Source: Waddliaceae bacterium (GTDB lineage Bacteria; Chlamydiota; Chlamydiia; Chlamydiales; GCA-2709385). From it: 64,000 bases of DNA. The DNA lies in assembly GCA_002709385.1 (NCBI GenBank), contig PAQS01000018.1, forward strand, positions 25,784-89,783. Direction: 5' to 3'. A model generated the notes under the pieces. The model had not been told where the DNA came from, searched no databases, and worked only from the letters and a program-made list of their open reading frames with translations. Below, one piece after another: positions 16,469-24,672 of the stretch (within the stretch, counting starts at the first letter, position 1; every line of letters begins with the position of its first letter). A program made the position numbers and the translations under genes.

Positions 16469-17305
16469 ATGAAAACTTTACTTATTGTTTTCAGAATTTT
16501 TATGCTGCAGTCCATTTCTCAAGTTTCTTCTTCGAATTCTCAAAAAAAATCAACTCATTTCAGTAAGTCAAAGATTCTTCGCAATTTTTCTCTCGCATCA
16601 TCTTCTTATAACAAAGTAGCACAAGTTCAAGAAGAAGCCGCACATAGAATGGAAATGTATTTGCCTTTTACTCATGGGAAAGTACTGGAGTTGGGCTGTG
16701 GTACAGGGATTTTAAGTCAGAAGCTTCTAAAAAAGTACAATTCAGAACAATTGCAAATTAGTGACTTAAGTATGAATATGCTCCATGAGTGTAGGAAATC
16801 TCTGAATGACGATAAACTAGAATATCTCCTTCTTGATGCAGAGAAGTTAAAAGTAGAAAATGAGTATGAGGTGATTGTTTCTAACTTTGTTGTTCAATGG
16901 TTTGAGGATTTACAAGGAAGTCTTTTACGCTTATTTAGAGCTCTTAAGTTAGGTGGCAGTTTACTTTTTTCTTGTCCCATTGACGGTTCATTTCCTCAGT
17001 GGAAAAATGCTTGCTCTCAAGCAGCTCTTCCTTTTACAGCCCATCCTTTGCCAAAAGTTCACGATATTCTCCAAGTTTTTTCAGAAATAGCCTCTACTTG
17101 CCATTATGAAATTTATGAGTTTCACACTAAACATGTAGGTCCTTTAGAGTTTTTACGCTCTTTAAAAAGTTTAGGGGCAGGAGCAACGACTTGTCATAAA
17201 ACGGGAGGAGTTTCCTTGCGTCGTCTACTTAAAGCTTGGAGACAAGACAAAAATGGGCAAGTACAAGTAACTTATAAGACGCTGTTTTTTCACGTAAAAA
17301 AATAA
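16469..17305 (+). CDS. bioC: Malonyl-ACP O-methyltransferase
   Basis: BioC methylates malonyl-ACP so that fatty acid synthesis can build the pimeloyl moiety. SAM-binding motif I is VLELGCGTGILSQKL near residue 72, followed by ISDLSMNML and VSNFVVQWFEDL, all typical of BioC. The N-terminal family element (FSLASSSYNKVAQVQEEAAHRM) begins about residue 40. The first 30 residues from the ATG at 16469 are hydrophobic and unusual for BioC, so a later start such as the ATG at 16502 may be used. It follows the esterase gene by 21 bases. Confidence 0.87.
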   Translation: MKTLLIVFRIFMLQSISQVSSSNSQKKSTHFSKSKILRNFSLASSSYNKVAQVQEEAAHRMEMYLPFTHGKVLELGCGTGILSQKLLKKYNSEQLQISDLSMNMLHECRKSLNDDKLEYLLLDAEKLKVENEYEVIVSNFVVQWFEDLQGSLLRLFRALKLGGSLLFSCPIDGSFPQWKNACSQAALPFTAHPLPKVHDILQVFSEIASTCHYEIYEFHTKHVGPLEFLRSLKSLGAGATTCHKTGGVSLRRLLKAWRQDKNGQVQVTYKTLFFHVKK

Positions 17306-17443
17306 GCCACCTTAAGTCTTTTAGTGAGCTTCAGAAACAGGATTAATAAAAAAAAAACATTTTCAATTTGAGTAGCGTCGTATATGAAGGGTTTTACACA
17401 AATAAATTTTAGAGATGACGTGAAATAAAAGCTGCGGAGAATT

Positions 17444-18097
17444 ATGTTTGAACAACTTAGATCGAGCAGAAAAATTTTTGTAACAGGAACAGATACAGGG
17501 GTTGGGAAGACACTTGTATCAGCGATTTTAATGCGTGCTTTATCGGCTACTTATTGGAAACCTATTCAATCAGGCTTAGATGAAGAAACCGATACAGATT
17601 TTGTTCGAAGAATTACAGAGCTTCCTCGTAAGCATTTTCTTCCTGAAGGAATACGTCTACAAGCTCCTCTTTCTCCTCATGCTTCAGCAGCATTGGAAGG
17701 CCGAAGAATTTGGATGCACGAGCTTACCCCACCTAATAACTTTAACGGTGAACAGTTAATTATTGAAGGTGCTGGGGGCTTAATGGTTCCGTTAAATGAT
17801 CACGATTTACTGGTTGATTATATTGTAGAGCTGGCTGTTCCTGTTGTGTTAGTTGCGAGATCTGGACTAGGAACAATCAATCATACACTTTTAAGTTTGG
17901 AACTCTTGAGAAACAGAGAAGTTCCTATATTGGGTGTGGTAATGAATGGAAAGCCGAATCCTTCAAATCGTCAAGCGATAGAGAATTACGGACATGTAGA
18001 TGTGCTAGCAGAAATTCCTGAAATCCCTGTGATGAGCCCAGCAGTTATTGAAAAACTGGGTAGAAGATTTGATGTAAGAAGTGAGATATTAGTGTAA
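17444..18097 (+). CDS. bioD: ATP-dependent dethiobiotin synthetase
   Basis: BioD closes the ureido ring of dethiobiotin. The P-loop is FVTGTDTGVGKTLVS near residues 12-26, followed by YWKPIQSGL and by IIEGAGGLMVPL, where substrate and metal bind. The length of 217 is normal. It starts 138 bases after bioC, so it may have its own promoter, and its TAA overlaps the bioA ATG (TAATG). Confidence 0.93.
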   Translation: MFEQLRSSRKIFVTGTDTGVGKTLVSAILMRALSATYWKPIQSGLDEETDTDFVRRITELPRKHFLPEGIRLQAPLSPHASAALEGRRIWMHELTPPNNFNGEQLIIEGAGGLMVPLNDHDLLVDYIVELAVPVVLVARSGLGTINHTLLSLELLRNREVPILGVVMNGKPNPSNRQAIENYGHVDVLAEIPEIPVMSPAVIEKLGRRFDVRSEILV

Positions 18098-19398
18098 TGA
18101 AAAACGCAGTACAAACAACAAGAAGCAACATATGGCGCCCCTTTACTACTGTTAAAGAAGCACGAGACCCACTTCCTGTAAAACGTGGATATGGCACAAC
18201 ACTTGAGCTTGAAGATGGTAGAAAAGTTCTTGATTGCATTTCAAGTTGGTGGGTAACTTTACATGGACATGGTAACCATACAATTGCAGAAGCTATCTAT
18301 GAGCAAGCAAAAGAACTTGAACAAGTAATTTTTGCTGATTTTACTCACGCTCCAGCTCGAAGACTTTCCGAAAAACTTTTATCGATGCTCCCCAGCAATT
18401 TAGGAAAGGTATTCTTTTCTGATAATGGATCAACTTCTGTTGAAGTTGCTCTGAAAACAGCTTATCAATACTGGGTCAATAAGGGAGTTAAATCGAAAAA
18501 ATCGTTCATCGCTTTTGAAGGGGCTTATCATGGCGATACTATGGGGGCGATGTCTGTAAGTGCTCCTTCAGACTTTTCTCGCGTTTTCGAAGAGCTCTTA
18601 TTTTCAGTCACACATATTCCTTATCCAGCCACGTTTTGTGGAGATGAAGAAGTAGAAAAAAAAGAGTTAAAGGTTCTTAGTCATTTTGAAGAGCTTTTAG
18701 AAAAAAAAGCAGATCAGTTTGCTGCCATCATTCTTGAGCCTTTGGTTCAAGGAGCTGGTGGGATGCGTATGTGCCGGCCTGAGTTCTTGCGCGAACTCCA
18801 AAAAGTCGCACACCGTTATCATCTATTAGTGATTTATGATGAGGTAATGACAGGCTTTGGGCGCACAGGCGATATTTTCGCTTGCAGAAAGGCACAAACA
18901 CACCCCGATTTAATCTGCCTCTCGAAAGGAATCACAGGTGGAACAATGCCACTTGCTGTTACTGTTTGCAGTGATGAAATATACAAAGCATTCGCAAGCG
19001 ATGACCCCATGAAAACATTTTGGCATGGGCACTCTTATACGGCGAATCCTGTCGGTTGTGCGGCTGCTTTGGCTTCTTTTAATTTATTACAAGAGAACCA
19101 CTTTACTTGGAGCTCGATGGAAGAAAAGCATTTAGCTTTCTTAGAACTCCTAGCTAAACATGAAAGAGTTGCTCGTCCTCGTGTATGTGGAACAATTTCT
19201 GCAATGGATATTGTCACAGAAGAAGCTGATGGATACATGAACCAAATTGGGAAAATCATGCAGCAACGCTTTATGGATAAAGGGATTTATCTACGACCAC
19301 TCGGTAATACTCTTTATCTTATGCCTCCATATTGCATCAAAGATGAAGAGCTAGAGTATGTATATGGAGTGATGGGGGAGATTTTAAGTAGCCTCTAA
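18097..19398 (+). CDS. bioA: Adenosylmethionine-8-amino-7-oxononanoate aminotransferase
   Basis: BioA uses SAM as amino donor to make 7,8-diaminopelargonate. Visible family features are IWRPFTTVKEA at the N-terminus, SSWWVTLHGHG, VFFSDNGSTSVE, AYHGDTMGAMS, the cofactor Asp in LLVIYDEVMTGFGRTG and the PLP lysine in CLSKGITGG. The length of 433 is typical. It is the last biotin gene of the cluster; bioB is not in the window and must lie elsewhere if the pathway is complete. Confidence 0.94.
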   Translation: MKNAVQTTRSNIWRPFTTVKEARDPLPVKRGYGTTLELEDGRKVLDCISSWWVTLHGHGNHTIAEAIYEQAKELEQVIFADFTHAPARRLSEKLLSMLPSNLGKVFFSDNGSTSVEVALKTAYQYWVNKGVKSKKSFIAFEGAYHGDTMGAMSVSAPSDFSRVFEELLFSVTHIPYPATFCGDEEVEKKELKVLSHFEELLEKKADQFAAIILEPLVQGAGGMRMCRPEFLRELQKVAHRYHLLVIYDEVMTGFGRTGDIFACRKAQTHPDLICLSKGITGGTMPLAVTVCSDEIYKAFASDDPMKTFWHGHSYTANPVGCAAALASFNLLQENHFTWSSMEEKHLAFLELLAKHERVARPRVCGTISAMDIVTEEADGYMNQIGKIMQQRFMDKGIYLRPLGNTLYLMPPYCIKDEELEYVYGVMGEILSSL

Positions 19399-19664
19399 AA
19401 ATTATGCTGAAGCTCGAAGAACGGTTCTTCGGGGGGCTTAGGAGATAGACGCACAATCAGTGCTGCTCTATCTCTAGCCCATTTTAACCTTTTAATAAGG
19501 TTCTCGCACTATTTCTATTTTCAATTTATTAAATTTTAATAAATATACAATAATAAAACAAAAACACGGTTTATTACTCTTATTGTTTATTCTAAAAGAA
19601 AAGTATTGTTATAATAGCTATATGTTTTAATTATTTGTAATCTAATAGAACTGGTGGCAATTAA

Positions 19665-21389
19665 ATGCAAGAAGAAGACTATGAACAGTTTGCGAAAGCC
19701 ATAGAGTTGGTCATTCACTGCTGTAAACAAGTCCATACAGAGCCTCGTTTAGTTTTTTTTGGTCTTGAAGATCAGGATTTTGTGAATATTCATTTACCTA
19801 CTTGGTTGCAGCATACGCACCAGGCTCATCTTGCAATTCGAAAAAGCGGTCGCTTTCTTCATAAAGAAGTTTTGCAAGAAAAGCGGGAATTATATCGCAG
19901 AGTTTATCTGGCAAAAGCTCATATTCATCATGCTATTAGTGTTTTAGAGAAAAATATTCAATCACAGAAGTTGAAAAATGCTACAGACGAGCAAGTAGAA
20001 TTTAATATGAGTGCTCTTGAGCACATGGAGATGAGTCTTGTTAGCATATTGGAGTGTTTGTCTCGTTCTTTACAGCCAAAGGGATCTCGTCCTTTCGGCA
20101 GTGAAGAAACAGAAAGTACTGAAACGACTGATTCAGAATCGGATACATCAGAAATTTTAGAAGAAGAAGAAAGAGAAGCGGTTACTTGTCCAAGTGAGAT
20201 GGCTAAACTTCCTCAGAGTGTTTTAGCTCGTGTAGAGGGGCTTGGTTCTTGGGTAGCTGATTTTATAGCGGGACAATGGGCCTACTGGCGTGGTTTGCCT
20301 TGGGATTGTGCTCGTTTATGGCGGCGCTCTCGTTGGGCAGCGTTATTTATGTTGTTATTCTTTCCTCTCACTTTATTGATTTATTTAATTGGTGGTTTTT
20401 ACGAAGTCTTGCAACGTCGTTTGATGAGACGTTTCTATGCTGTCAAAGATAAAGTGAATGAAATTTATGAAGAAGATAATGAGTTATGGGAGCCTGAGTC
20501 TCGCGCTTTAGTAGAAGACTATATTCGGATGATTTGTCTTTTAGCAGGACGTAGTTACGACTTTCAACTTCGCTCTTCTTTTAAAGGTTTACCTTGGAAA
20601 GCTGTGGAATATTATCTTCAGTTAGCTGATGAGTGTCAGAACGAAGAGAAAAGCCACTGCCAACAAGAAGCAGAAGATCTTATTGATAGCTTTGATGATT
20701 TACGCGAAGAAATTAATCAAATTTATCCGGGAACTTTCGAAGATTTTGAAGAAGAGTGCTACAACAATCATCAAACAATCACGAGTGTAATTGAGTATAG
20801 ACAAGATTTAGTGGCGGACCATTTTGGGCGGCTACAGCAAATATTGGGACAATTTGCCTCCCAAGTGAAGCTAGAGCTTGATAGTGAAGAAGAAGAAACA
20901 CGAGCTCATGAGCGTGAAACATTTGAAGAAATGCGTATGAATTTGATGTTTGACGCACTACGCCAAGGTATTGAACATAAGCTGTTTGATCCACATAACG
21001 ATTTTTCTCAGGCCCGTATAAAGCAAACTATGTTAGAGCTACATATGTTAGCTGTGATTCATGATCTTGTTGAGCCTCGTTTGATGGCAACATATTGCCG
21101 TAAGGATGTGACTCAGAAAAAATTATTAGAAGATTTAGAGATTGCTGCTCAGACAGTGGCGAATCTTAGTACTGAAGAATTGGAATTACTGAAGATACGC
21201 ACTTTAGATCCGCATATGCCAGTAAAAACAAGTATGCCTAATCGCATTGAAATAATGCGTCTCAGTGAAAGGCTAATTCCAGCCTTAGCAATTCGTTTAT
21301 TTCATCATCCAATGTTTGACTATTTTACCTTTTTGAATAGAATTCCTGGAGATCTAGTTCCTAGAGAGCGTATTGCTTTTGAGGATTAA
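19665..21389 (+). CDS. Hypothetical membrane-associated protein
   Basis: The protein has 574 residues and no recognised family. Residues 1-145 are helical and charged, about 146-170 are an acidic Ser/Thr/Glu linker, and about 224-250 (WAALFMLLFFPLTLLIYLIGGFYEV) form one strong membrane segment with Arg-rich flanks. The remainder is a long acidic helical domain ending at residue 574. There is no N-terminal signal peptide, so the middle segment would be the anchor. A TATAAT box at 19610-19615 could be the -10 of its promoter. It is followed within 25 bases by the rhodanese gene. Confidence 0.8.
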   Translation: MQEEDYEQFAKAIELVIHCCKQVHTEPRLVFFGLEDQDFVNIHLPTWLQHTHQAHLAIRKSGRFLHKEVLQEKRELYRRVYLAKAHIHHAISVLEKNIQSQKLKNATDEQVEFNMSALEHMEMSLVSILECLSRSLQPKGSRPFGSEETESTETTDSESDTSEILEEEEREAVTCPSEMAKLPQSVLARVEGLGSWVADFIAGQWAYWRGLPWDCARLWRRSRWAALFMLLFFPLTLLIYLIGGFYEVLQRRLMRRFYAVKDKVNEIYEEDNELWEPESRALVEDYIRMICLLAGRSYDFQLRSSFKGLPWKAVEYYLQLADECQNEEKSHCQQEAEDLIDSFDDLREEINQIYPGTFEDFEEECYNNHQTITSVIEYRQDLVADHFGRLQQILGQFASQVKLELDSEEEETRAHERETFEEMRMNLMFDALRQGIEHKLFDPHNDFSQARIKQTMLELHMLAVIHDLVEPRLMATYCRKDVTQKKLLEDLEIAAQTVANLSTEELELLKIRTLDPHMPVKTSMPNRIEIMRLSERLIPALAIRLFHHPMFDYFTFLNRIPGDLVPRERIAFED

Positions 21390-21414
21390 ATGATATTTTT
21401 TGGAATGGTAAAAC

Positions 21415-22146
21415 ATGTCGTGTACAGGACAAAATTTTGTATCTCGTTTACTCTGTAAGCTTCCCATTTTAGGGACATGGATAAAGTCGAAAAGCGAGTT
21501 ACAATCAATGTTGAAGCAAGTGAACCCCTTAAACGTAGAGAAAACAAAAGAACTCCTTAATCAAGGAGCAGCAATTCTCGATCTACGTCCTTTTCCAGAA
21601 TATGGAAAAGCGCATATTCCTCATTCTTACCAAGTAGGCGTACATCGCATTATGGGTAAGTGGGCATCTTTAGTAGTCCCAGAAGAACAAGACCTTATTT
21701 TACTTCTTCCTGATGAAAAAGATTGTAAGCTTGTTTGCGAACATCTTTTCCACTGGGGGATTCGTAAAATTCATGGTTATTTGGAAGGGGGAGTAGAAGC
21801 TTGGCGTAAAGCAGGCGAAAATTTGCTTTCTACAGAACAAGTTCCCTCTAAAGATCTATATAAACAATTAGAAACGAATAGTTCGGTACAAATTTTTGAT
21901 GTACGCTCTCAAAGAGAGTGGAATGCAGGACATATTGCCGGTGCTGTACATGTTCCTGGTGAAGAAATCCATGCTCAAATGGAGAAACTTTCACCAAATC
22001 AAGAAGCCGTTTATGTCGTTTGCGGAATCGGTTATCGCTCTAGTATTATCGGTAGTATCTTGGAAAGAGCTGGTTTTGGCAAAGTCATGAATGTATCGGA
22101 TGGTATGGATGGCTGGAAGCAAGAAGGACTACCGCTTGAATATTGA
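21415..22146 (+). CDS. Tandem rhodanese-domain protein
   Basis: The protein carries two rhodanese domains. The second (about residues 145-243) is complete, with FDVRSQREWNAGHIAGAVHVP and an active-site loop that starts at Cys203 (CGIGYRS). The first (about 40-135) keeps the LDLRPFPEYGKAHIPHS motif but its loop region (LILLLPDEKDC) lacks the Cys-X4-Arg arrangement, so it is probably structural. Such pairs handle persulfide sulfur; the acceptor is unknown. An N-terminal stretch of about 38 residues has no clear role. Confidence 0.86.
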   Translation: MSCTGQNFVSRLLCKLPILGTWIKSKSELQSMLKQVNPLNVEKTKELLNQGAAILDLRPFPEYGKAHIPHSYQVGVHRIMGKWASLVVPEEQDLILLLPDEKDCKLVCEHLFHWGIRKIHGYLEGGVEAWRKAGENLLSTEQVPSKDLYKQLETNSSVQIFDVRSQREWNAGHIAGAVHVPGEEIHAQMEKLSPNQEAVYVVCGIGYRSSIIGSILERAGFGKVMNVSDGMDGWKQEGLPLEY

Positions 22147-22169
22147 TTGCTTTTTTTGAATGAATATCT

Positions 22170-22233
22170 CCAATAGCTACCTAATCTCACCCTCAGCTAA
22201 TGTACTGGAAAGTGCGAACTAGGTAGCTATTGG
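22170..22233. repeat. Hairpin element, CAATAGCTA family, copy 1
   Basis: CCAATAGCTACCTA (22170-22183) is perfectly complementary to TAGGTAGCTATTGG (22220-22233). It lies between convergent genes and resembles a second element at 50796-50835. It may act as a bidirectional terminator or be a small interspersed repeat. Confidence 0.75.
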
Positions 22234-22238
22234 GGATT

Positions 22239-23069
22239 CTATAGTTTTAGTGACCTTTTGATTTTTTGAGGATCATTGCTAATGATTCCTTCTACACCAA
22301 ATTCTAATAGTTCTTGTGCTGTTTCTACCTCATCTACCGTATAGACCCAAGTTCGCGCATTTTGTTTTTTTAGAAGATCAAAAAGAGAATCTTTGGCTTG
22401 TTTTTTCGAAATAGCAATGTGCTTTAAGCCCATTTGAATGTATTCATGAACAGCTTCATCTGTTTCTGTGATGCCAATGACCGCTTGTTCTGGATTCAGT
22501 TCTCTTACACGAGAAACGATTTTATGAGAAAAACTACCAATAATGACTGCTTTGTTGCTTGGCTTTTTCATCCATTTTTCAAGAACTGTCAGTACAGCCT
22601 TTGCAAGTTGAGCTTCTTGTCCTTCACTACTCTTTAACTCCAGCATTAAGCCGATTTTTCCCCAAAGAAGCTGCAGAGTTTGCTCAAGCGTGGGAATCGT
22701 TTCTCCAGAAAATTTCTCATGAAACCAAGACCCAGCATCTAATTGTTTAAGGTAGTCTAGTGAGGCATCAGCTACAGATAAATCTTTGCTCTCGTTTGTT
22801 GTACGAGACAAGGTTTCATCGTGAATAACGATGGGGATACCTTCTTTATTCAAATGAATATCCATTTCAATAAAAGGAAGATCCAGCTCCACAGCTCGTT
22901 TAAAAGCAGCAAGTGTATTTTCAGGAGCTTCAGCAGAAACCCCTCTGTGAGCAATTAAGATCGCTTTCTTCATAGAAAAATCCTGGGGTTCTGAGTAGAG
23001 AGTCATAGAAACTAAATATAGTATACTTATGAAAAAGTATTGCACTCTGATCTCCTGCAGCGATGCCAT
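22239..23069 (-). CDS. Glycerophosphodiester phosphodiesterase
   Basis: GDPD hydrolyses glycerophosphodiesters to glycerol-3-phosphate and an alcohol. The core begins LIAHRGVSAEAPENTLAAF (His41, Arg42 and the ENT glutamate), then IEMDIHLNKEGIPIVIHDETL with the metal-binding Glu/Asp and catalytic His, as in the UgpQ/GlpQ group. Residues 10-28 (hydrophobic, ending LYSEPQD) could be a signal peptide, giving a periplasmic enzyme. Starting instead at Met33 (position 22973) would give a cytosolic UgpQ-like form. I favour the longer form only weakly. Confidence 0.88.
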   Translation of the reverse strand: MASLQEIRVQYFFISILYLVSMTLYSEPQDFSMKKAILIAHRGVSAEAPENTLAAFKRAVELDLPFIEMDIHLNKEGIPIVIHDETLSRTTNESKDLSVADASLDYLKQLDAGSWFHEKFSGETIPTLEQTLQLLWGKIGLMLELKSSEGQEAQLAKAVLTVLEKWMKKPSNKAVIIGSFSHKIVSRVRELNPEQAVIGITETDEAVHEYIQMGLKHIAISKKQAKDSLFDLLKKQNARTWVYTVDEVETAQELLEFGVEGIISNDPQKIKRSLKL

Positions 23070-23185
23070 TTACTCTCTATTTAGAGAAAGAATATAAAAC
23101 TTACAACGCAATTCGAAAAAAGATTTCTATCTTTGTGAAGCTTATTTATGATTTTTTATTTGAGAAAATTTCATAAGGTTTTGCT

Positions 23186-24544
23186 ATGCGCATTCTAAGC
23201 TTTGCTTTTTTGTATTTGCTAAATTTTTTACATTTGAGTGCTTCTGTTGAAGAGTCTTTGAATGATCAAATAAAAGAGCAGGAAGAGCTTATTGAAGAGC
23301 TCGCTACGATAAGCTCTATTTATCCTCGATACGATATGAGTGGAGATATAGAAGATCTGTACCAAGATTTATATGAAGCCTGTGGAAAGAAATTGCCAGC
23401 ATTATTTTTTTATGATGGTCTTACCTGCGCAGAAGGGCTTGATCTTTCTTCTGAAAGTAGAGATTGCGCATTGATCTTTGGGCATAGGGCAGCTTTTCAA
23501 TTGTGCCAGACATATGCTCTTGATGGACATGGAGATCTCCATTGTTTAGGAGAAGGAACGGTTTTAGACCTCATGGAAACACGTCGTGCACGTGATATTG
23601 TTTCCGGAGTTAAGTTACATTTGAATAAAGAACAGTTCATTAAAGTTTTAGAAAAAAACAAAGCTTTTGACTTAGTTCCCGTTTTGAGTGTGACCTGGAA
23701 TGAGCTTCTTGAAGGGAAAAACTTAGAGAAACAAGTTCGTATTGCTTACACTTTTCAAGCTAAAGAGAAAGACCGTTTTTCTGCTCATGAACAACTTTTG
23801 CCTGAACAAGCTTATTATGAAACAGTCAAACATAATGTGGAAAAGTTAGGAGAAGATGTTCTCTATTACTGGATGCAAAATACGTACCTAGGAGATCATA
23901 AAAGCCCTGTTTGGGCATGGGATCGTTTTGGAGTTTTACCTTTAACTGCCAAAAGCGGGCAAGATCGTTTATGGGAATCTAAGTGGGCTTCAGATTTTTG
24001 GAAGACAGGAATTCACTTAGAAACGCAAAAAAATGGCCACTATTGCGGAATTGCAAGCGCGGTGACTGTATTGAATTCGCTCCCTGTTCCCGCCGAAAAA
24101 GTTCAAGGCTTTGCAGGGTTTCATCATCATACACAAGATGCTTTCTATGATGACTGTGTTGTACCAATTGTAGGCAAAGACAATCATGGAATAGGCTTAT
24201 TGAATTTGGCTGCAGCACTAGAAATACATGGTTTGAAAGTAGAGGCGATTCCTGGTGATTCTATCGATTTGGATGAAATGAGGGAAAAGCTAAAAGCAGC
24301 TCTGAAGGATCCAAGTAAACGTGCAATCATTCATTATCATCGAGCGTTTGTTGGACAAAAAATGATTGGGCATTTTTCACCGATTGGAGCTTATCACGAA
24401 GAAAGTGATTCGTTTTTAATTTTAGATGTTACTCGTTATAAGTATCCACCAGCTTGGATACCAGCTATACATATGCTTCAGGCCGCTGCTTCGTGGGATG
24501 AGGATTCAGGAATGTCTCGTGGTTTTATTATCGTGAGGTACTAA
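23186..24544 (+). CDS. Exported phytochelatin-synthase-like cysteine peptidase
   Basis: Residues 1-20 are a signal peptide (hydrophobic LLNFLHLSAS end). The C-terminal part, about 235-452, matches the phytochelatin synthase (PCS) fold. The nucleophile is Cys287 in HYCGIAS, His396 lies in GHFSPIGAYH, and Asp414 lies in FLILDVTRYKYPPAW; these correspond to the plant triad Cys56/His162/Asp180. Bacterial PCS-like enzymes mostly cleave glutathione to gamma-Glu-Cys plus glycine. Residues 21-235 are Cys-containing, acidic and of no family I know, and are longer than the N-terminus of usual bacterial PCS proteins. A role in host or periplasmic glutathione, or as a secreted effector, is inference. Confidence 0.85.
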   Translation: MRILSFAFLYLLNFLHLSASVEESLNDQIKEQEELIEELATISSIYPRYDMSGDIEDLYQDLYEACGKKLPALFFYDGLTCAEGLDLSSESRDCALIFGHRAAFQLCQTYALDGHGDLHCLGEGTVLDLMETRRARDIVSGVKLHLNKEQFIKVLEKNKAFDLVPVLSVTWNELLEGKNLEKQVRIAYTFQAKEKDRFSAHEQLLPEQAYYETVKHNVEKLGEDVLYYWMQNTYLGDHKSPVWAWDRFGVLPLTAKSGQDRLWESKWASDFWKTGIHLETQKNGHYCGIASAVTVLNSLPVPAEKVQGFAGFHHHTQDAFYDDCVVPIVGKDNHGIGLLNLAAALEIHGLKVEAIPGDSIDLDEMREKLKAALKDPSKRAIIHYHRAFVGQKMIGHFSPIGAYHEESDSFLILDVTRYKYPPAWIPAIHMLQAAASWDEDSGMSRGFIIVRY

Positions 24545-24582
24545 AAGACTTTCTATGACCGCCATTGGGTAAGCATTGGGGG

Positions 24583-24612
24583 CTAAGGTTGGCAACTTCT
24601 TAGTTTTTTGCT
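24583..24612 (+). terminator. Possible hairpin terminator
   Basis: CTAAG-GTT-GGC-AAC-CTTAG forms an interrupted stem directly followed by a run of T (about 24604-24611), after the PCS-like gene. Confidence 0.45.
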
Positions 24613-24672
24613 GCAAATGGAGTAAATAACCTATAATTGCCCTTAATTGATTAATAAAAATTGGAGCTGGAT

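Noticed and set aside
19414-19430. CGAAGAAC/GTTCTTCG palindrome after bioA as a terminator
   Set aside because: The stem is real, but GGGGGG follows rather than a T run, so I do not call it a terminator.
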